Source: Rhipicephalus microplus (Eukaryota > Arthropoda > Arachnida > Ixodida > Ixodidae). From it: 64,000 nt of DNA. The stretch lies in contig NC_134704.1 of the NCBI RefSeq assembly GCF_043290135.1, positions 15,516,001-15,580,000 on the forward strand. The letters run 5' to 3'. Below the pieces are notes generated by a model. It was not told the DNA's origin and did no database searches. It worked only from the letters and a program-made list of their open reading frames with translations. Positions 1 to 11,700 of this stretch are shown in pieces (positions within the stretch are counted from its first letter, which is position 1; each line of letters opens with the position of its first letter). The translations under genes were made by a program, and so were the position numbers.

Positions 1-818
1 CCTTCAGATATTTAATATGCTTTGCCCCATTACATTCTTGCACTGCGGCAAGCTGCCTTTTAGGCTTTGTTATGGTCGCAAGTGTATTGACTAGTCTTGC
101 GCAAATAGTTAATTTTTCGTTCGAAGTGAATTGGAAGCGAATAGTGATTTTCATCGAATAATTTTGAATCGAATTCGAATGGTATGTATGAAATATAAAA
201 AAAGGGAATATATATCATAACCCAACTAAACCTGCACAATATTTCTTTTGATTTGAAATAGGGGCTCTATGCAAATGGCCTTTTTTTTCGTTCAAATGAA
301 CTCGAAACAACCTTGAGTAGTAGTTTCGGTAGTATGTGAGTGATAACCTGTAAGATACCTAATGTTTTAAAATTTATTATACTTGAATTATATAAGCCAT
401 CATAACAAGCTTAATAAAATGAAGAATTGATTTGAGGGTAACATGTTGCTTTAAAGGGGCCCTGTAACACTTTTTAAAGTAGCCATGGAGCTAGTAAACA
501 TGCTTGTTGCCTCACAGATTTACTGCCACAAAGTTTCTAGAATCAGTCCAGCACGAGCGGAGTTCCGAAAATTTGTCACAAGCTGCAATTTTATTCTCTC
601 TTTTTGTCCCGACAAAATAGCTGGAAGTTAAGCAGGAAGAAATAGCACGGCGAAAGAAAATGCTCCACATGCACCTCGTGACCTTGAGCAATTCTTCTTT
701 TCTTCGAATACGCGGCTTTTCAGTGCGATTGCGCACGTACTCGTGGACACACGGCGGCCCTGGTATTGACGAATGCGCCATGCTCAAATCAGCCAATGTC
801 TGTGACCCGAGTCATATA

Positions 819-2219
819 CCGTATTTACTCGCATAATCGGCGCACTCGCATAATAGGCGCACCCCTAGTTTGGTCGCGGAAAATTCGATTTTTTTTTATT
901 CCGCGCATAATAGGCGCACCCCGAAATTGGCCGTGATCAGAAACGATTCTTCCCCCCAGCGGTACAGTTGGAACGCGGTCCTCGTACCGTGAAGAAAAAA
1001 AGAAGGCAAACCGATGAGCAAATAAAAAAAATTCGAAGTGCAACGACCTAACCAACGTGTTTGTCGAAATAAAACTTGAAAAAAAAAAAGCGTCCATGAG
1101 CGAAAAAAAAAAAAAAAAAGGCTGTTCCATCAATTACTGATACCCCCCAAATCGCCGCGCTTTTTGGAGGTCACGTGTACAACGCCGGGGGCTCGATCGC
1201 CATCACCACCATCAGAGAAAAAGAAAGAAACGCCATTTTGCAAGCGGTGTGCGTATGTTGTGGTCGTGTATTGAACTTTGGTTCCACCATGGGGAAGTAC
1301 GCGAGCTACACGGCTGGGTTTAAACTGAAGGCAGTGCTTTACGTTATTTTTAAGTGTAAGACGCTCCCAAAGGCAAAATTTCCTCAAGGCATCTACGTCA
1401 GAGTCCAGGAAAAAGGCTGGATGAGCGCGGAACTCATGGTGGATTGGGTGAAAACAGTCTGGGGTCGGCGGCCGGGTGGTCTGTTGTTGTCGTCCATGCT
1501 TGTCCTGGACAGTTTTCGTGGGCACCTAGTAGACCGCGTACGAGATGAGCTAAAGGAGCTGCGCACAGATCTGGCAGTGATTCCGGGCGGCCTCACATCG
1601 ATACTGCAGCCTTTAGACGTGTTCTTGAATAAACCTTTCAAGGACAATGTTCGAAGGCTGTACACCACCTGGATGGCTGGAGGACAACATCAGCTGACTC
1701 CAGGTGGTAAGATTAAGAGGCCGCCTGTGGAAATGCTGTGCGCTTGGATCGTGGAAGCGTGGCAGGCGATCTCCGACGAAGTCGTCAGGAAAAGCTTCAA
1801 GAAGACGGGTATCTCGAACGCACTGGATGCGAGTGAGGATGACATGTTGTGGGGTGCGGATGATTCGTACACCGAAAACGAATCCCCGCTCGGCGAGGAT
1901 GAATGTGTGATCTCCGACTCGGACTCCGAATAGGGAAAAGGAGGAACAGCTACGACTTTTGTGTAAATAAATTTTATGTGTGTGTGTGTGCAGTTGACGG
2001 CTCTCGCTTGTTCATTAAAAGGTACGTAGGTATGTTTGTTTTATGCTGAATTAATTGGTAAACGATAAAGTCGCCTTTTACTTGACAAGTGTGCAGACTT
2101 AAAGCGCGAGAACCGAGTTAAAAAATTTTTTTAAATTTTACCCCGCGTAATTGGCGCAGCCCTAACTTCGAGCCGGATTTTCTGAAAAAAAAGTGCGCCT
2201 ATTATGCGAGTAAATACGG
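819..2219 (+). mobile_element. Tigger/pogo-like DNA transposon, internally deleted
   Basis: The terminal inverted repeat CCGTATTTACTCGCATAAT at the left matches the reverse complement at 2201-2219. The element sits between TA dinucleotides (817-818, 2220-2221), the target of Tc1/mariner-pogo elements. Just inside, the word GCGCACCCC / ATAATAGGCGCA is repeated at the left end. It carries a shortened transposase ORF (1289-1933). It has inserted into the TTAA MITE. Confidence 0.85.
1289..1933 (+). pseudogene. Tigger-like DDE transposase, internally deleted (214 aa)
   Basis: I chose the ATG in ACCATGG context, after which YTAGFKLKAV resembles the N-terminal helix-turn-helix of pogo/Tigger proteins. 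The frame then passes directly to the C-terminal half of a DDE_1 domain: a catalytic-type Asp in LVLDSFRGH and the LTSILQPLDVFLNKPFKDNV block. The CENP-B-type DNA-binding domain and the first catalytic Asp are missing, so it should be inactive. It ends in an acidic tail. The frame remains open despite the deletion. A full-length relative would be roughly twice as long. Confidence 0.75.
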
Positions 2220-2667
2220 TATTCCTTTTGGGCTGTGACAAGTGATTTTTGAGCTTGTAGTATCATTTGCCAAGGAAAGAAAGCAATTTTTAGCTTTGAA
2301 AATTTGTTGTGAATTACAGGCCACGTGCTGCAAAACAATATTTGCCTCGCGTGTTTTCGGTAGTCTCGACTACTGATCGACAGCGTTTTCTGACTATATT
2401 CAGTGAGTGTTGCAGGGCCCCTTTAAATTTCAAGGGGAGCATCACAACAAAGCGAATTTTTTTTTGGTAGGTGTTTTCATTGTTTAGCACTCCTACATTG
2501 CAGTGAAACCATTTTTACAGGCGGTGACATGCGGATTAATATACATTCATTCGTCCATTGTCAATACTTTGAAAATATTCGTTAACTTGAATTCGAATCG
2601 AAGTGAATTCAAATACTCAACTATTTGCTATTTGCATTCGAATATTCGCACAAGCCTAGTATTGACT

Positions 2668-3440
2668 TAAATAAAGTCACAGCTTTGCCGGAAATGCGAA
2701 GCAATGAACGTAATAGCAACAAATTGAAAGGTCACGCGCACAATGGAAAGCAGATCGAAACATGCCCCACATTTCTCACACACAAATTACGCACAAAACA
2801 TACTCACACGTACAGATGCACACGAATAAGCGTCTCATCTGTTACTTTGCTGTGTCTGAAAAGCGCACGCTTTTTGCAAACGGAGACTGCAATGATTGCA
2901 GTGACCTTTGTGCACCCGGTAACTACAGCAGAATGGTTCCAGGTAAAGCCCAAGGCCAGCCAAGGCGTACGACCGTACCCACTTCGCCGCCGCGAGATAA
3001 GGGCGTGTGAGGTAGCGTCGCTCCCTTTCTCTAAGCTGGGCAAAGTACGCGTAGGAGATAAGAGCGGGTGCCGCCGCACGATGTGGCGACGTGCGCTCAT
3101 TGCCCCATCTTGCTGGTAATGCTGAAAACACAATTTCCTCCCGAGATGCTCGTGAGCAGCGGTAAGTGGTAGATACAAGTAGCTTGCCGTTTGAACGGCG
3201 CAGGATGTGCTCTGGGGTGGCTCAGTGGTTAACGCCTTCACTTTCGTAACCCAGAGGTCACACGTTCGATTCTGCGCGCTGGCGTGTTTTTTTTCTGGAT
3301 CTTTTTCTTTCTTGCATTTTTTAATATATAGATATGTATACATATGTGGTGCATGACATCGATGCTGAAGCTCACGTCGACGGCGACGCCAGCAACAAAA
3401 TCCAGCTGAGAGTGTCCATATAATTGCTATTGCAATAAAA
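2668..3440 (+). repeat. Region with a tRNA-related SINE head (about 3213-3290)
   Basis: GGTGGCTCAGTGGTTAACG followed by GGTCACACGTTCGATTCTG looks like Pol III A and B boxes, but the flanks do not form an acceptor stem, so this is a SINE head rather than a tRNA gene. The following segment to about 3440, ending in TTGCTATTGCAATAAAAA, looks like repeat tail. The rest of the stretch shows nothing I recognise. Confidence 0.45.
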
Positions 3441-3740
3441 ACGCTGGTGCTAATATAAAATGATAGATGTGTAGAGGTGGGGGCTCAGTTAATGTTGTTT
3501 TGGACCAGTAATTTGAAAAGCAAGTCCGAAAAATTGGTTGTCGAAGAATTTTAGCACCCAAAATTTTAGATTAACTTGTATATTCATGTCTACAAGGCAG
3601 ATTTAGAACTGCGTACGCAAGGAAAACACACCCTCATCTGCCGTCCACAGAAATTGAAAGAGGAGGAGAGGTTAAGGAAACAGCATCTTTGCCTTTCACG
3701 TGCGAAGTGTTGTCAGCAACACTTTGGTTGGACCCATAGC

Positions 3741-4701
3741 GTTTCATACAATAATACCTAGAGAGGATTCTGGCACTGCAATCGTGCACCCTCATGGGAA
3801 TTATGGGAAGTACAGGCTTCAGATTGGATCGGGTTAGCCAGTGAACTGTTTACGAATCTTCTTCTACAGTTTCAGTTTTGTTCTTCGCGTTGAGAAGGTA
3901 GTAGTGTAGGTGCAAAGGACTGAAGCTGTGCCTGTGTTGTTCAAAAAAGCTGAAAACTGCTAGGCCTGTCAATTTACTGCAACGCTGGAGCTGTATAAGT
4001 CGTGTTTGACAGTTTAAGCGAAGCGTCGTTCACTCACTGCTGCGCATAGTTGTAGCGTTCCATGCCAATGCAGGATATATAGAGTTCACGTTTGTTGTTG
4101 GTGCATCTCGCCAAAACTCATTGAAATCAATTGCAAAACGACGGTGATGCCAAGTAGACGCACTGCCACGCTTTTCTGACTCGACTTCACTACAAATTGA
4201 GAGGTGCGTTGGGGGCAGACCACTTGAACAGACGCACCTGGCATCGCAGCAGACAAAACGCTAAGTGTTCCTCACCTAATACTATGCTGTTATTTTCATA
4301 AATAGATATTGCGTACTTTTGACGGCAAAACAAGAATGTTTGTTTTAAAATGTTGTAAAGAATGATTCATTACATCTTGATGCCAAATCTGGAACGCAAT
4401 GGCAGAGAAATGCATACCCTGGTGGTTAAATTCGTCCAGGTATCACTTCTACCGCCTTGTCACAAAAACCTTTTGTATAAACTTTGAGTAAAAAAATATG
4501 AAGCAAGTTTCAATTAGACATAACTTAATATCACTTTGTTTTACACTCGGCAAACAAGCATCGTGAATTTCAAGAACGTAATCCATTCAAAGCAGATCCG
4601 AAGCCTGTACTTCCGATCATTCCCATGCGGGTACAAGCGCCGCTGAAGGAGCCCACGTAGACACTAGCGCCAGATTCCCCTCTAGGTATTATTGTATGAA
4701 A
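3741..4701. repeat. Foldback (inverted-repeat) element, about 960 bp
   Basis: The arm at 3741-3833 (GTTTCATACAATAATACCTA ... GGAAGTACAGGCTTC) recurs as its reverse complement at about 4598-4701. The right arm has a block of about 20 extra bases. The middle shows no coding potential. No clear target duplication was found. Confidence 0.6.
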
Positions 4702-4849
4702 CTGCATGGTTGTGCCAAACCATGCACTTAAAGACGATGCGGCCTCTTCATTGCCTAATTCTTGATAAAACAACTATGAAACACTGCTCTGCCAGTGCTT
4801 TATAAACCTAGCCAAAAGAAACACGTTCATGTTGCTATCTCATAAGAAT

Positions 4850-5015
4850 AGGCTTTGAAATCTGCTCCATCATTTTTCTGCAGTTTCGCCTCAAAGTATT
4901 CAAAAAATATTCTTGAAATATTGGACATATTAAACAAATATTCTATTCGATTCATACTCATACTTCGATATTCAAGTTCGGTTCACCCCCAAAATTTTGC
5001 TATTCACATAGCTCT
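4850..5015. repeat. Relic of the hAT-like AT-rich element
   Basis: Dense TTCGAAT/TATTCGA-type words (CAAAGTATTC, GATATTCAAGTTCGG) like the interiors of the complete hAT-like copies, but the terminal repeats are gone. Confidence 0.35.
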
Positions 5016-5299
5016 AGTACTCTATTTCACTGATTGGGCCAAAAGAAAGATAGCTCAAAAGTGTCTTCCCCACGGGATACTCCAATAAAAAATGTCAATG
5101 CAATAAAAGCTGAGGTGACAATTGCACAACATGGACTAGTGTGCTCATCTACCATCAAGGAACACAGCTATGATGAGTGTAGTCATAGGTTCCTGGTGTG
5201 ACACATTTGTGTTGATGACGAGTATAGTCATCATCAGTCATTTCGGTTCCGAATCTGACGACCAAAACACTCGTCAGTGGGAGAGAAACGACTAACCCG

Positions 5300-5518
5300 C
5301 TCTGCATTGTAACCCGCAGGTTGCGGGATCGAATCCCGGCTGCAGCGGCTGCATATCGGATGGAGGTAGAAATGCTGTAGGCCCGTGTGCTCAGATTTGG
5401 GTTCACGTTAAAGAATCCCAGGTGGTCGAAAATTCCAAAGCCCTCCAATACGGCGTCTCTCACACTCATGTGGTGGTTTTGGGGCATTAAACGCCACATA
5501 TCAATCAATCAATCAATT
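5300..5518 (+). repeat. Ruka-like tRNA-derived SINE, 5' part degraded
   Basis: Contains the B box GGGATCGAATCCCGG, then a body ending in CAATCAATCAATCAA. It matches the complete minus-strand copy at 58573-58816. The A-box end is poorly kept. Confidence 0.75.
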
Positions 5519-5684
5519 TTGCATTGTAGTGTAGCACTTGTAGTTAGTGTAATCTTTGCTCCATATTGCATTAAACACAAGGTGACTGCTATTACTCTTA
5601 TAGGCGTTAGTTTCAAATGTACTGCTCTTTCGAATCATGTTCTTGCTGTAGTTGGTTGTGCAATTCATTTTTTTTTTTCATCAG

Positions 5685-5798
5685 GAGGAAATGAAAAGTG
5701 TCCAGAAGTGGATCAACGATGTGACTTCATTTCTTGAGGATGAAGATGTTGCATACGGTGACCTGGAAAAGCTTGAGGCACAATTGGAGCAGTCAAAT
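5685..5798 (+). CDS. Dys: Dys window exon 1
   Basis: 38 codons, phase 0 to phase 0. The acceptor is a long T tract ending TCATCAG; the donor is GTAAGT. It encodes helix A and the A-B loop of a spectrin repeat, including [20 protein letters not shown], an acidic start typical of dystrophin repeats. It joins in frame to the next exon, which completes the repeat. Confidence 0.93.
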
Positions 5799-8700
5799 GT
5801 AAGTTCCATTTTTTTTCAAGCTGCATATACATAGGGTTTTGTTTGTTTGTTTGTTAATATTTACTAATTTTTACGGCAAATGATCGTGATCGCGACATAA
5901 AAATTCTTAGAGAAACAAACTACATTAGTTGCCATCAGGGTAGTATGAATAGTAACGTAAATGAAACCTCAGTGATAATTGAATTGATTGAAGTTTCACC
6001 ACAGAATACGTTGACCATTGTGGGCTAATCAAGAGCTAGTTGCTGATGTCATAAAGACATGCTTTAATGTGAATTTCAAGTTATCCACTCCGTCAAAGCT
6101 CAATTGTATTTTGTACATATCATGATTAGGACCAATCTCTCACTTTGTATCCGAACAACCTCTAACAAAAAAAAGATAGCTTGTTGTAAGTGCTCTGCCT
6201 GGTCCCTGACTAAGATGTTATCTGTGCATCACATTAGGATAACTAGTCTTTTGTCATGCTCTTGAATGGGGGAGTCTCAAGATTTTTTAAAACTGTGTCT
6301 TAATAGGCGGCCTTTGGTGCAGCACTTAAAATGCTGGTTCTTACATGCTCATATTTTTTTCCCAGGCTCTTGATGATGACGTTGGGACTATACAAAACAA
6401 CGTTGACAATATTAACTTGGTTGCTGAGGGTCTGATACAAGATTCAGAAGAGGAGTTTGGTGATACTCTGCAGAGGCAGGTTGATGATCTCAACAGGCAG
6501 TGGGATAAGGTCAGTTCATTGCACTTCTAGAGTGTGCTGCATTGGTGTGCTGTTTTGATCTGTTGTTATAACGCATGCAGTCCATTGTGCAGAAACTGTT
6601 CAGTGCTTCCGTTAAGCATGTTGGCATTTTCATTAAACTAGCTGTTGCAAGGCCCATTTGCACTGCTATTTGGATTAGATATGCTGGCGCTAGCATTAAA
6701 TGTTTGGTACATTGGTTAAATAGATAGGTGCCTGGATTATATTAGCTGCCATTTGGACTAAAGCTGGTGGGGAAAATCAGTAGTACCTCATAGCGCTGAA
6801 CAAGTTAACATAAAGTTCATTAAATGTTTATTACTTTTTGACAACTTGCAAACAGCTATGATTGCATCATTGTATCTTTCAAGTAGTATCTGTCATTTTT
6901 GTCATTTACCTCTGACATGCAGTGTAGTTTTTGACATAACCATAGTTCTTGACTAGAAAGTTGGCATGGGAGAAGATACAAGGAACCATTTTTCTTTTCT
7001 TTTTTCTTGCAGGTGATAGAAATGGCTCGAAAGAAAAATGCTACCCTTAAGAGAGCTGTTCAGACAGGCCGGTGTGCCTCTGAAGGTATTGCCGACTTAT
7101 GTGAGTGGTTACGGGAGCTAGATATGGAGATACCACGAGAGAAACCCATCAACACTGCTTCAGAATTGCAGGCTAGAATCAGGAAGTTACAGGTATGAAC
7201 TGCTGCTCTTCATATTGCGCTGATCTTTTAAGCAGCTCAAATTCATCCTGATTACTTTTATGATGATCAAAATAAATATTCATATTGTGGCAAGCTAGTC
7301 TGTTTTGTTTGCACCAGCCACTGTGGTTTAGGGGTTGTGGTTGCACGGCTGCTGACCCAAAGGTTGCAAGATCGAGTCACAGCCTGCCGAAGTTGCAGGA
7401 TCGAGCCACAGCATTTTGATGAAGGTGAAGTGCTAGAGGCTCGTGTGATTAGATTCTGGTGCATGTTGGACCTTTTCTATGGTATCTTTCATATTCATAT
7501 CGTGGTCTTGGAATGTAAAACTCCAACAGTTGTAATTATTGGCTTTGTTTGCAGTTCTACTTTACAAAGTGCTATTGCAGATAGCAGTGGTGATCGCTTA
7601 GTGACCCAATATTAAGGAAAAGCTTTTTTTCAACATTCTTAAGTGTCACTAATATGTTTTTGTGATGACTACCTAGTTTCCTTGCAACTGCAGCATGATG
7701 TATATAAAATAATTTTATCTGGCACATTTCATCCTTTATTCGAAGTTACAGCTGGCATGTAAAGACCCCATTTAGCAGAGCAGTTTCACAATCACATTTG
7801 CCTTCTTTGACTGTGCTTTCTCGGTCTACTTAAAGCTGTTTGCTTAAAGTTTCACAATCTTTCTGGATAACCGAAGCTCTCTAAGCATTAAATTGATACT
7901 ACAGTGACAATAATTCTTTCTGTACAGGCATGTAAGGACAAACTGGACTCTAAACTTTCTGAGTACAACAGGCTGAAAGAAGCTGGCACAAAGCTTGCTC
8001 AAGGGAACAAGACTAAGAGCGCCGAAGAAGCACGACGTGACGTGGCTGCACTCACTAAGCTTTGGGCGGACGTGCAAGAAAAAATAACCAAGTACCACCA
8101 GTCTCTGAAGCAGTCCGGAACAAACTATGCTGAATTTCGAAGTGAGTCTTGTATATTTTTTGTATGGTCACGTTCAGATTCTCAGCCACTAGTTGGCTTC
8201 CACTTATAGTCCAGAACTAGCAGGCGTCCACTACCAAAGCAGACACATTTGAGGTTAACCATCAGGCAAGCTGAAGCTAAGCTGTTAAACAATTTTTCAT
8301 GAAAACTGAGAAAATTATCGACAATGCGCTTAAATGGCAGGGGTCACGAAAGTAAAGGAAATATACACAATAACGGAATGGTTAAAAGTGTATATGTGGT
8401 TATTAGAACCAACTTGGCACTCCTCTTAAAGATGTTTCTTGATTGAGTCTGAGAAAAAGATTTCGTTTCCCTGACACTCAGATTAAAACATTTGGTGAAT
8501 ATACAAACAGCGCAACTTTAGAGTAGTTACAGTCTAACTATGGAAGCAAAGATACAAGACTAGAAAGAATTGCTTATGTAGTTACACTGTAACTACTTTT
8601 AAATTGCGCTGTTCGTATATTCAGTTATGTCCTACCAACCTGTCCAAGTTTGCTCACTTCATAAAACATTTGGGTTCACTTTAAAGTATGTACAGCATAA

Positions 8701-11700
8701 AAACCATTCACTTGATAATATCTGCTTGACGATGCAAAATGGAGTTGGAAAAAAAAAACTGATAGATTTTTCATTTCAGAGTTGAACATTTTTCATGTTT
8801 TGTTTAAAACTCCTGTAGAGAGAAAAGGGACGCAATTGCATTAGACGAGCTAGGTTGAAGTATACGTAAACGCAATTTTTAATATGCCTTTTTTGTATTC
8901 ATTTCTGATTGTTTAGTTGTTACTTTTTTGTGAATAATTCTATCATTCTGTGATGTCCGCACTTGTATGCATCTTCTAGATGCCATCATGCTGGAGAATG
9001 ACTGGCTGGACAGATTGGAGAAGAAACTGAAACGATCACCCGAGTCAGCTGCTGATGCTGAGGAGATTTCTGAGAACCTTGACGTAAGCACACTAGCCGG
9101 CTCACCTTGTAGTTACATTGCTTTCTTGTGAAGCTCTGGTGCTTTCCACACACACAAAAAAAAAGCCACTTCAACAAAATGTTATCTCAGTAAAAAAAAC
9201 GCAGTGGTTTCATTAATATTTATAAGTTGTTTTATAAACTATGTTGTGAGGCAGCCTTAAAAAAAGTAAAAATTACAATAAGATGTGCTGTTGGAAATTT
9301 TTTGATCAGTAAAGACCAGACATTACGGTTTCATTGGTCAGTGTTTTTGGGAACTTGTTTCGATCTCCGAAAAACAGCAAGTGTTGAACTAATCAATGTA
9401 AAACATGGAAAAAAAGGCAACCCTTGGAATTTGCTGCTCTTAATAAAACTGATCACCGGTTTTCATTGTCTGAAAATTATTGTCACTTCACGTTATGTAC
9501 GTGTGCATTGTACAATGATTTGGCACTTATTTACTTTTTAGATGATCATACCTTCATGACAGTATTCAACACCATCTTGAAAAATTTCAGGATTTAGAGA
9601 ACTTTCTGCGCAACCACCCGGACGATCGAATTCCCAAGATACAGCAGCTCTGTGAGGAGCTTGTGGAGAAAGATGTGCTAGTCGGACTAGTCCAGCACGA
9701 AGCGGAGTCGGTGGTGAAGCGCTGGGAAGACCTGACGCGTCAGGGCAGCGAGCGGCAGCAAGTTCTCGAGAACAGCATCGTTCAGTACCAGAAGTGTGAG
9801 CGGCAGATTCTGAACGTCCAGAGTTGGATGAACCACATGGATAATGCGTTGCAGAACAGGCTGGACAATGACATCAGCGCCCAGGATGTGCCTGACGAGT
9901 TGGCTGTGAGTTTTTCAGCATTTGCATGTGTGGAACACACAAATTGCAGATAGAAAGCATATAACAGTGACGACAGCAGTTGTCTGTTTGCTTCGTCTGA
10001 TGTTGACTTGGTATGCGTTGCCTCTCATCAGTGTGATGCATACTTTGCAGTGCACAGTTAGAAAAAAAAGTCTTTGCTTCAGCAGCAAAAATAAGGGTGC
10101 GGCTTTTTGTTAGAATATTTAGGGCAAAGCGAGGGCATGACCAGTTGGTGTTGGCCATGGGTATAGTTTGGAGTTTTCTAACTTGGCGTGTGCCCTTTCT
10201 GTCTACCATGTGAAAAGCACAAAAATACACTTCGCAATTGCCCGCTTCCCAAACCCCACTGCGGGTCAAAGATGAGCCACTTCCTAACAATGCTCTTGGC
10301 TACGCCGCTGTTGTTTAACATGACTCTTGATAGATTTCAGGCTGAAGCAAACCTATTTACTTGATGATTATGTTGATGTTTATGTGGGATATATCATATG
10401 TAAACTATAAACTAGTATTTTGTATTCTATTACAGTGATAAGAAATCATCAAACAAGAAATTTCACTTGCATCAATGTTTTAACATGGGACCTGGTGCAG
10501 AGCCAAGTTCCCTTGTTGTAATGTTGGCAGGCCTTGTTCAATGAATTCAGCCCCTTCAGGCCTCACTTTTCCCCTGACATTCTGTATTTTTTGGATAAAC
10601 TCTTACAGCAATTCAAGCAGGAATTCCTTGAGAAAGAGGAACAGTTGAAAAGTTTGAGTGACCAGGTTGATGCATATCACGCACAAAATAGGGTTGAAGC
10701 TGCATTACGCCTAGATGAACAGCTGCAGCTCATGAAGGTATGCACCAAACTTTTGTTACTGTGGTAGTAATTAATGGGCAATAGCTGTAATAATCAGACT
10801 GATAATATGTGTTTGAAAAATCTCATGCTGATGTGATTTCTAAAGCTGAAAAGAACACTGCCCTATTGTAAGCAAGAATACTTATAGTGAGAGAAAGTAG
10901 CACTGTTTGACTATTTATTTACCTTATGTTCTTCAATCTGGAAGTTTTAAATTTTAGTCACCTAATTTATGTTGTTCTTTGTTAAAAATTTAACAGATAG
11001 AAACTGGAATGACAGCATACATTGATGCTCTTTCTTATAACTCCTTTTTATTGGCCTTGAGTTGCGTTATTAACCTCCACATTAGGCAACGCAAAACTGT
11101 CAAGTGTCCACACATTAGGTTTTGCTTGCACTTACTGTAACTTAGGATTTATCTCTGAAAGACAGCTGCCTTGTCAGGAGTTTTTCTGCTTTAATTGATT
11201 CTAATGCACATGCTGTCAGTAGCTTTATTTTTGTCTAATCAACAAAATGAGTGCTTTGGAGCTGGTAACTTCAGTACCTCTATGTCCATTGCTTAATCAT
11301 TCGTCAGCGGGCCTGCAGATTTGTGATGACAGCTAACACTTCTCATTTTGTCCATCTTTTTTACCAAATGTAGATGAAATTCGAAGACATATCAGCGAAG
11401 CTCAAGAGGTTTCAGTGCCCCAATGACTTTGAACCTAAGCTGGGACGAATTAGCAAGTTGCTAACAGAAGTGGAGCAAGGGATGAAACAACTCGACCTCA
11501 ACTCTGAGAGTCCTGACAAGATTCAAGACCAACTAGTGCAGTGCATGGTATTTATAACTTCTTATTTCACTGAAAAAGAAATTTTGGGGTACAGAAAATT
11601 AATTACTAGTCAGTTTGCATCAAATAAAGTATTGATACGCATAGGTTTCCTGCAATAAGTAAAGTAGCAATGCATGTATTGGCCGAAATGAAATTCCTCA

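Larger units (their letters stand above)
455..2422. mobile_element. TTAA-flanked MITE, split by a later insertion
   Basis: Inverted ends AGGGGCCCTGTAACAC and GTGTTGCAGGGCCCCT are flanked by TTAA on both sides (451-454, 2423-2426). Without the Tigger-like insertion the element is about 567 bp. A second copy of 560 bp lies at 38988-39547. TTAA targets are used by piggyBac and Kolobok families; I cannot tell which. Confidence 0.78.
92..2658. mobile_element. hAT-like non-autonomous element, host of a nested insertion
   Basis: The ends read TAGTCTTGCGCAAAT and ATATTCGCACAAGCCTA (an inverted match). The flanks carry an exact 8-bp direct repeat GTATTGAC (84-91 and 2659-2666), as expected for hAT transposition. 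The AT-rich interior, rich in TTCGAAT-like words, matches three other copies in this window (17156, 23704, 26153). About 1.97 kb of the interior is later insertions. No transposase of its own is seen. Confidence 0.8.

Noticed and set aside
3213..3290. Possible tRNA gene
   Set aside because: A and B boxes are present but no acceptor stem forms and a long repeat tail follows; treated as a SINE head.
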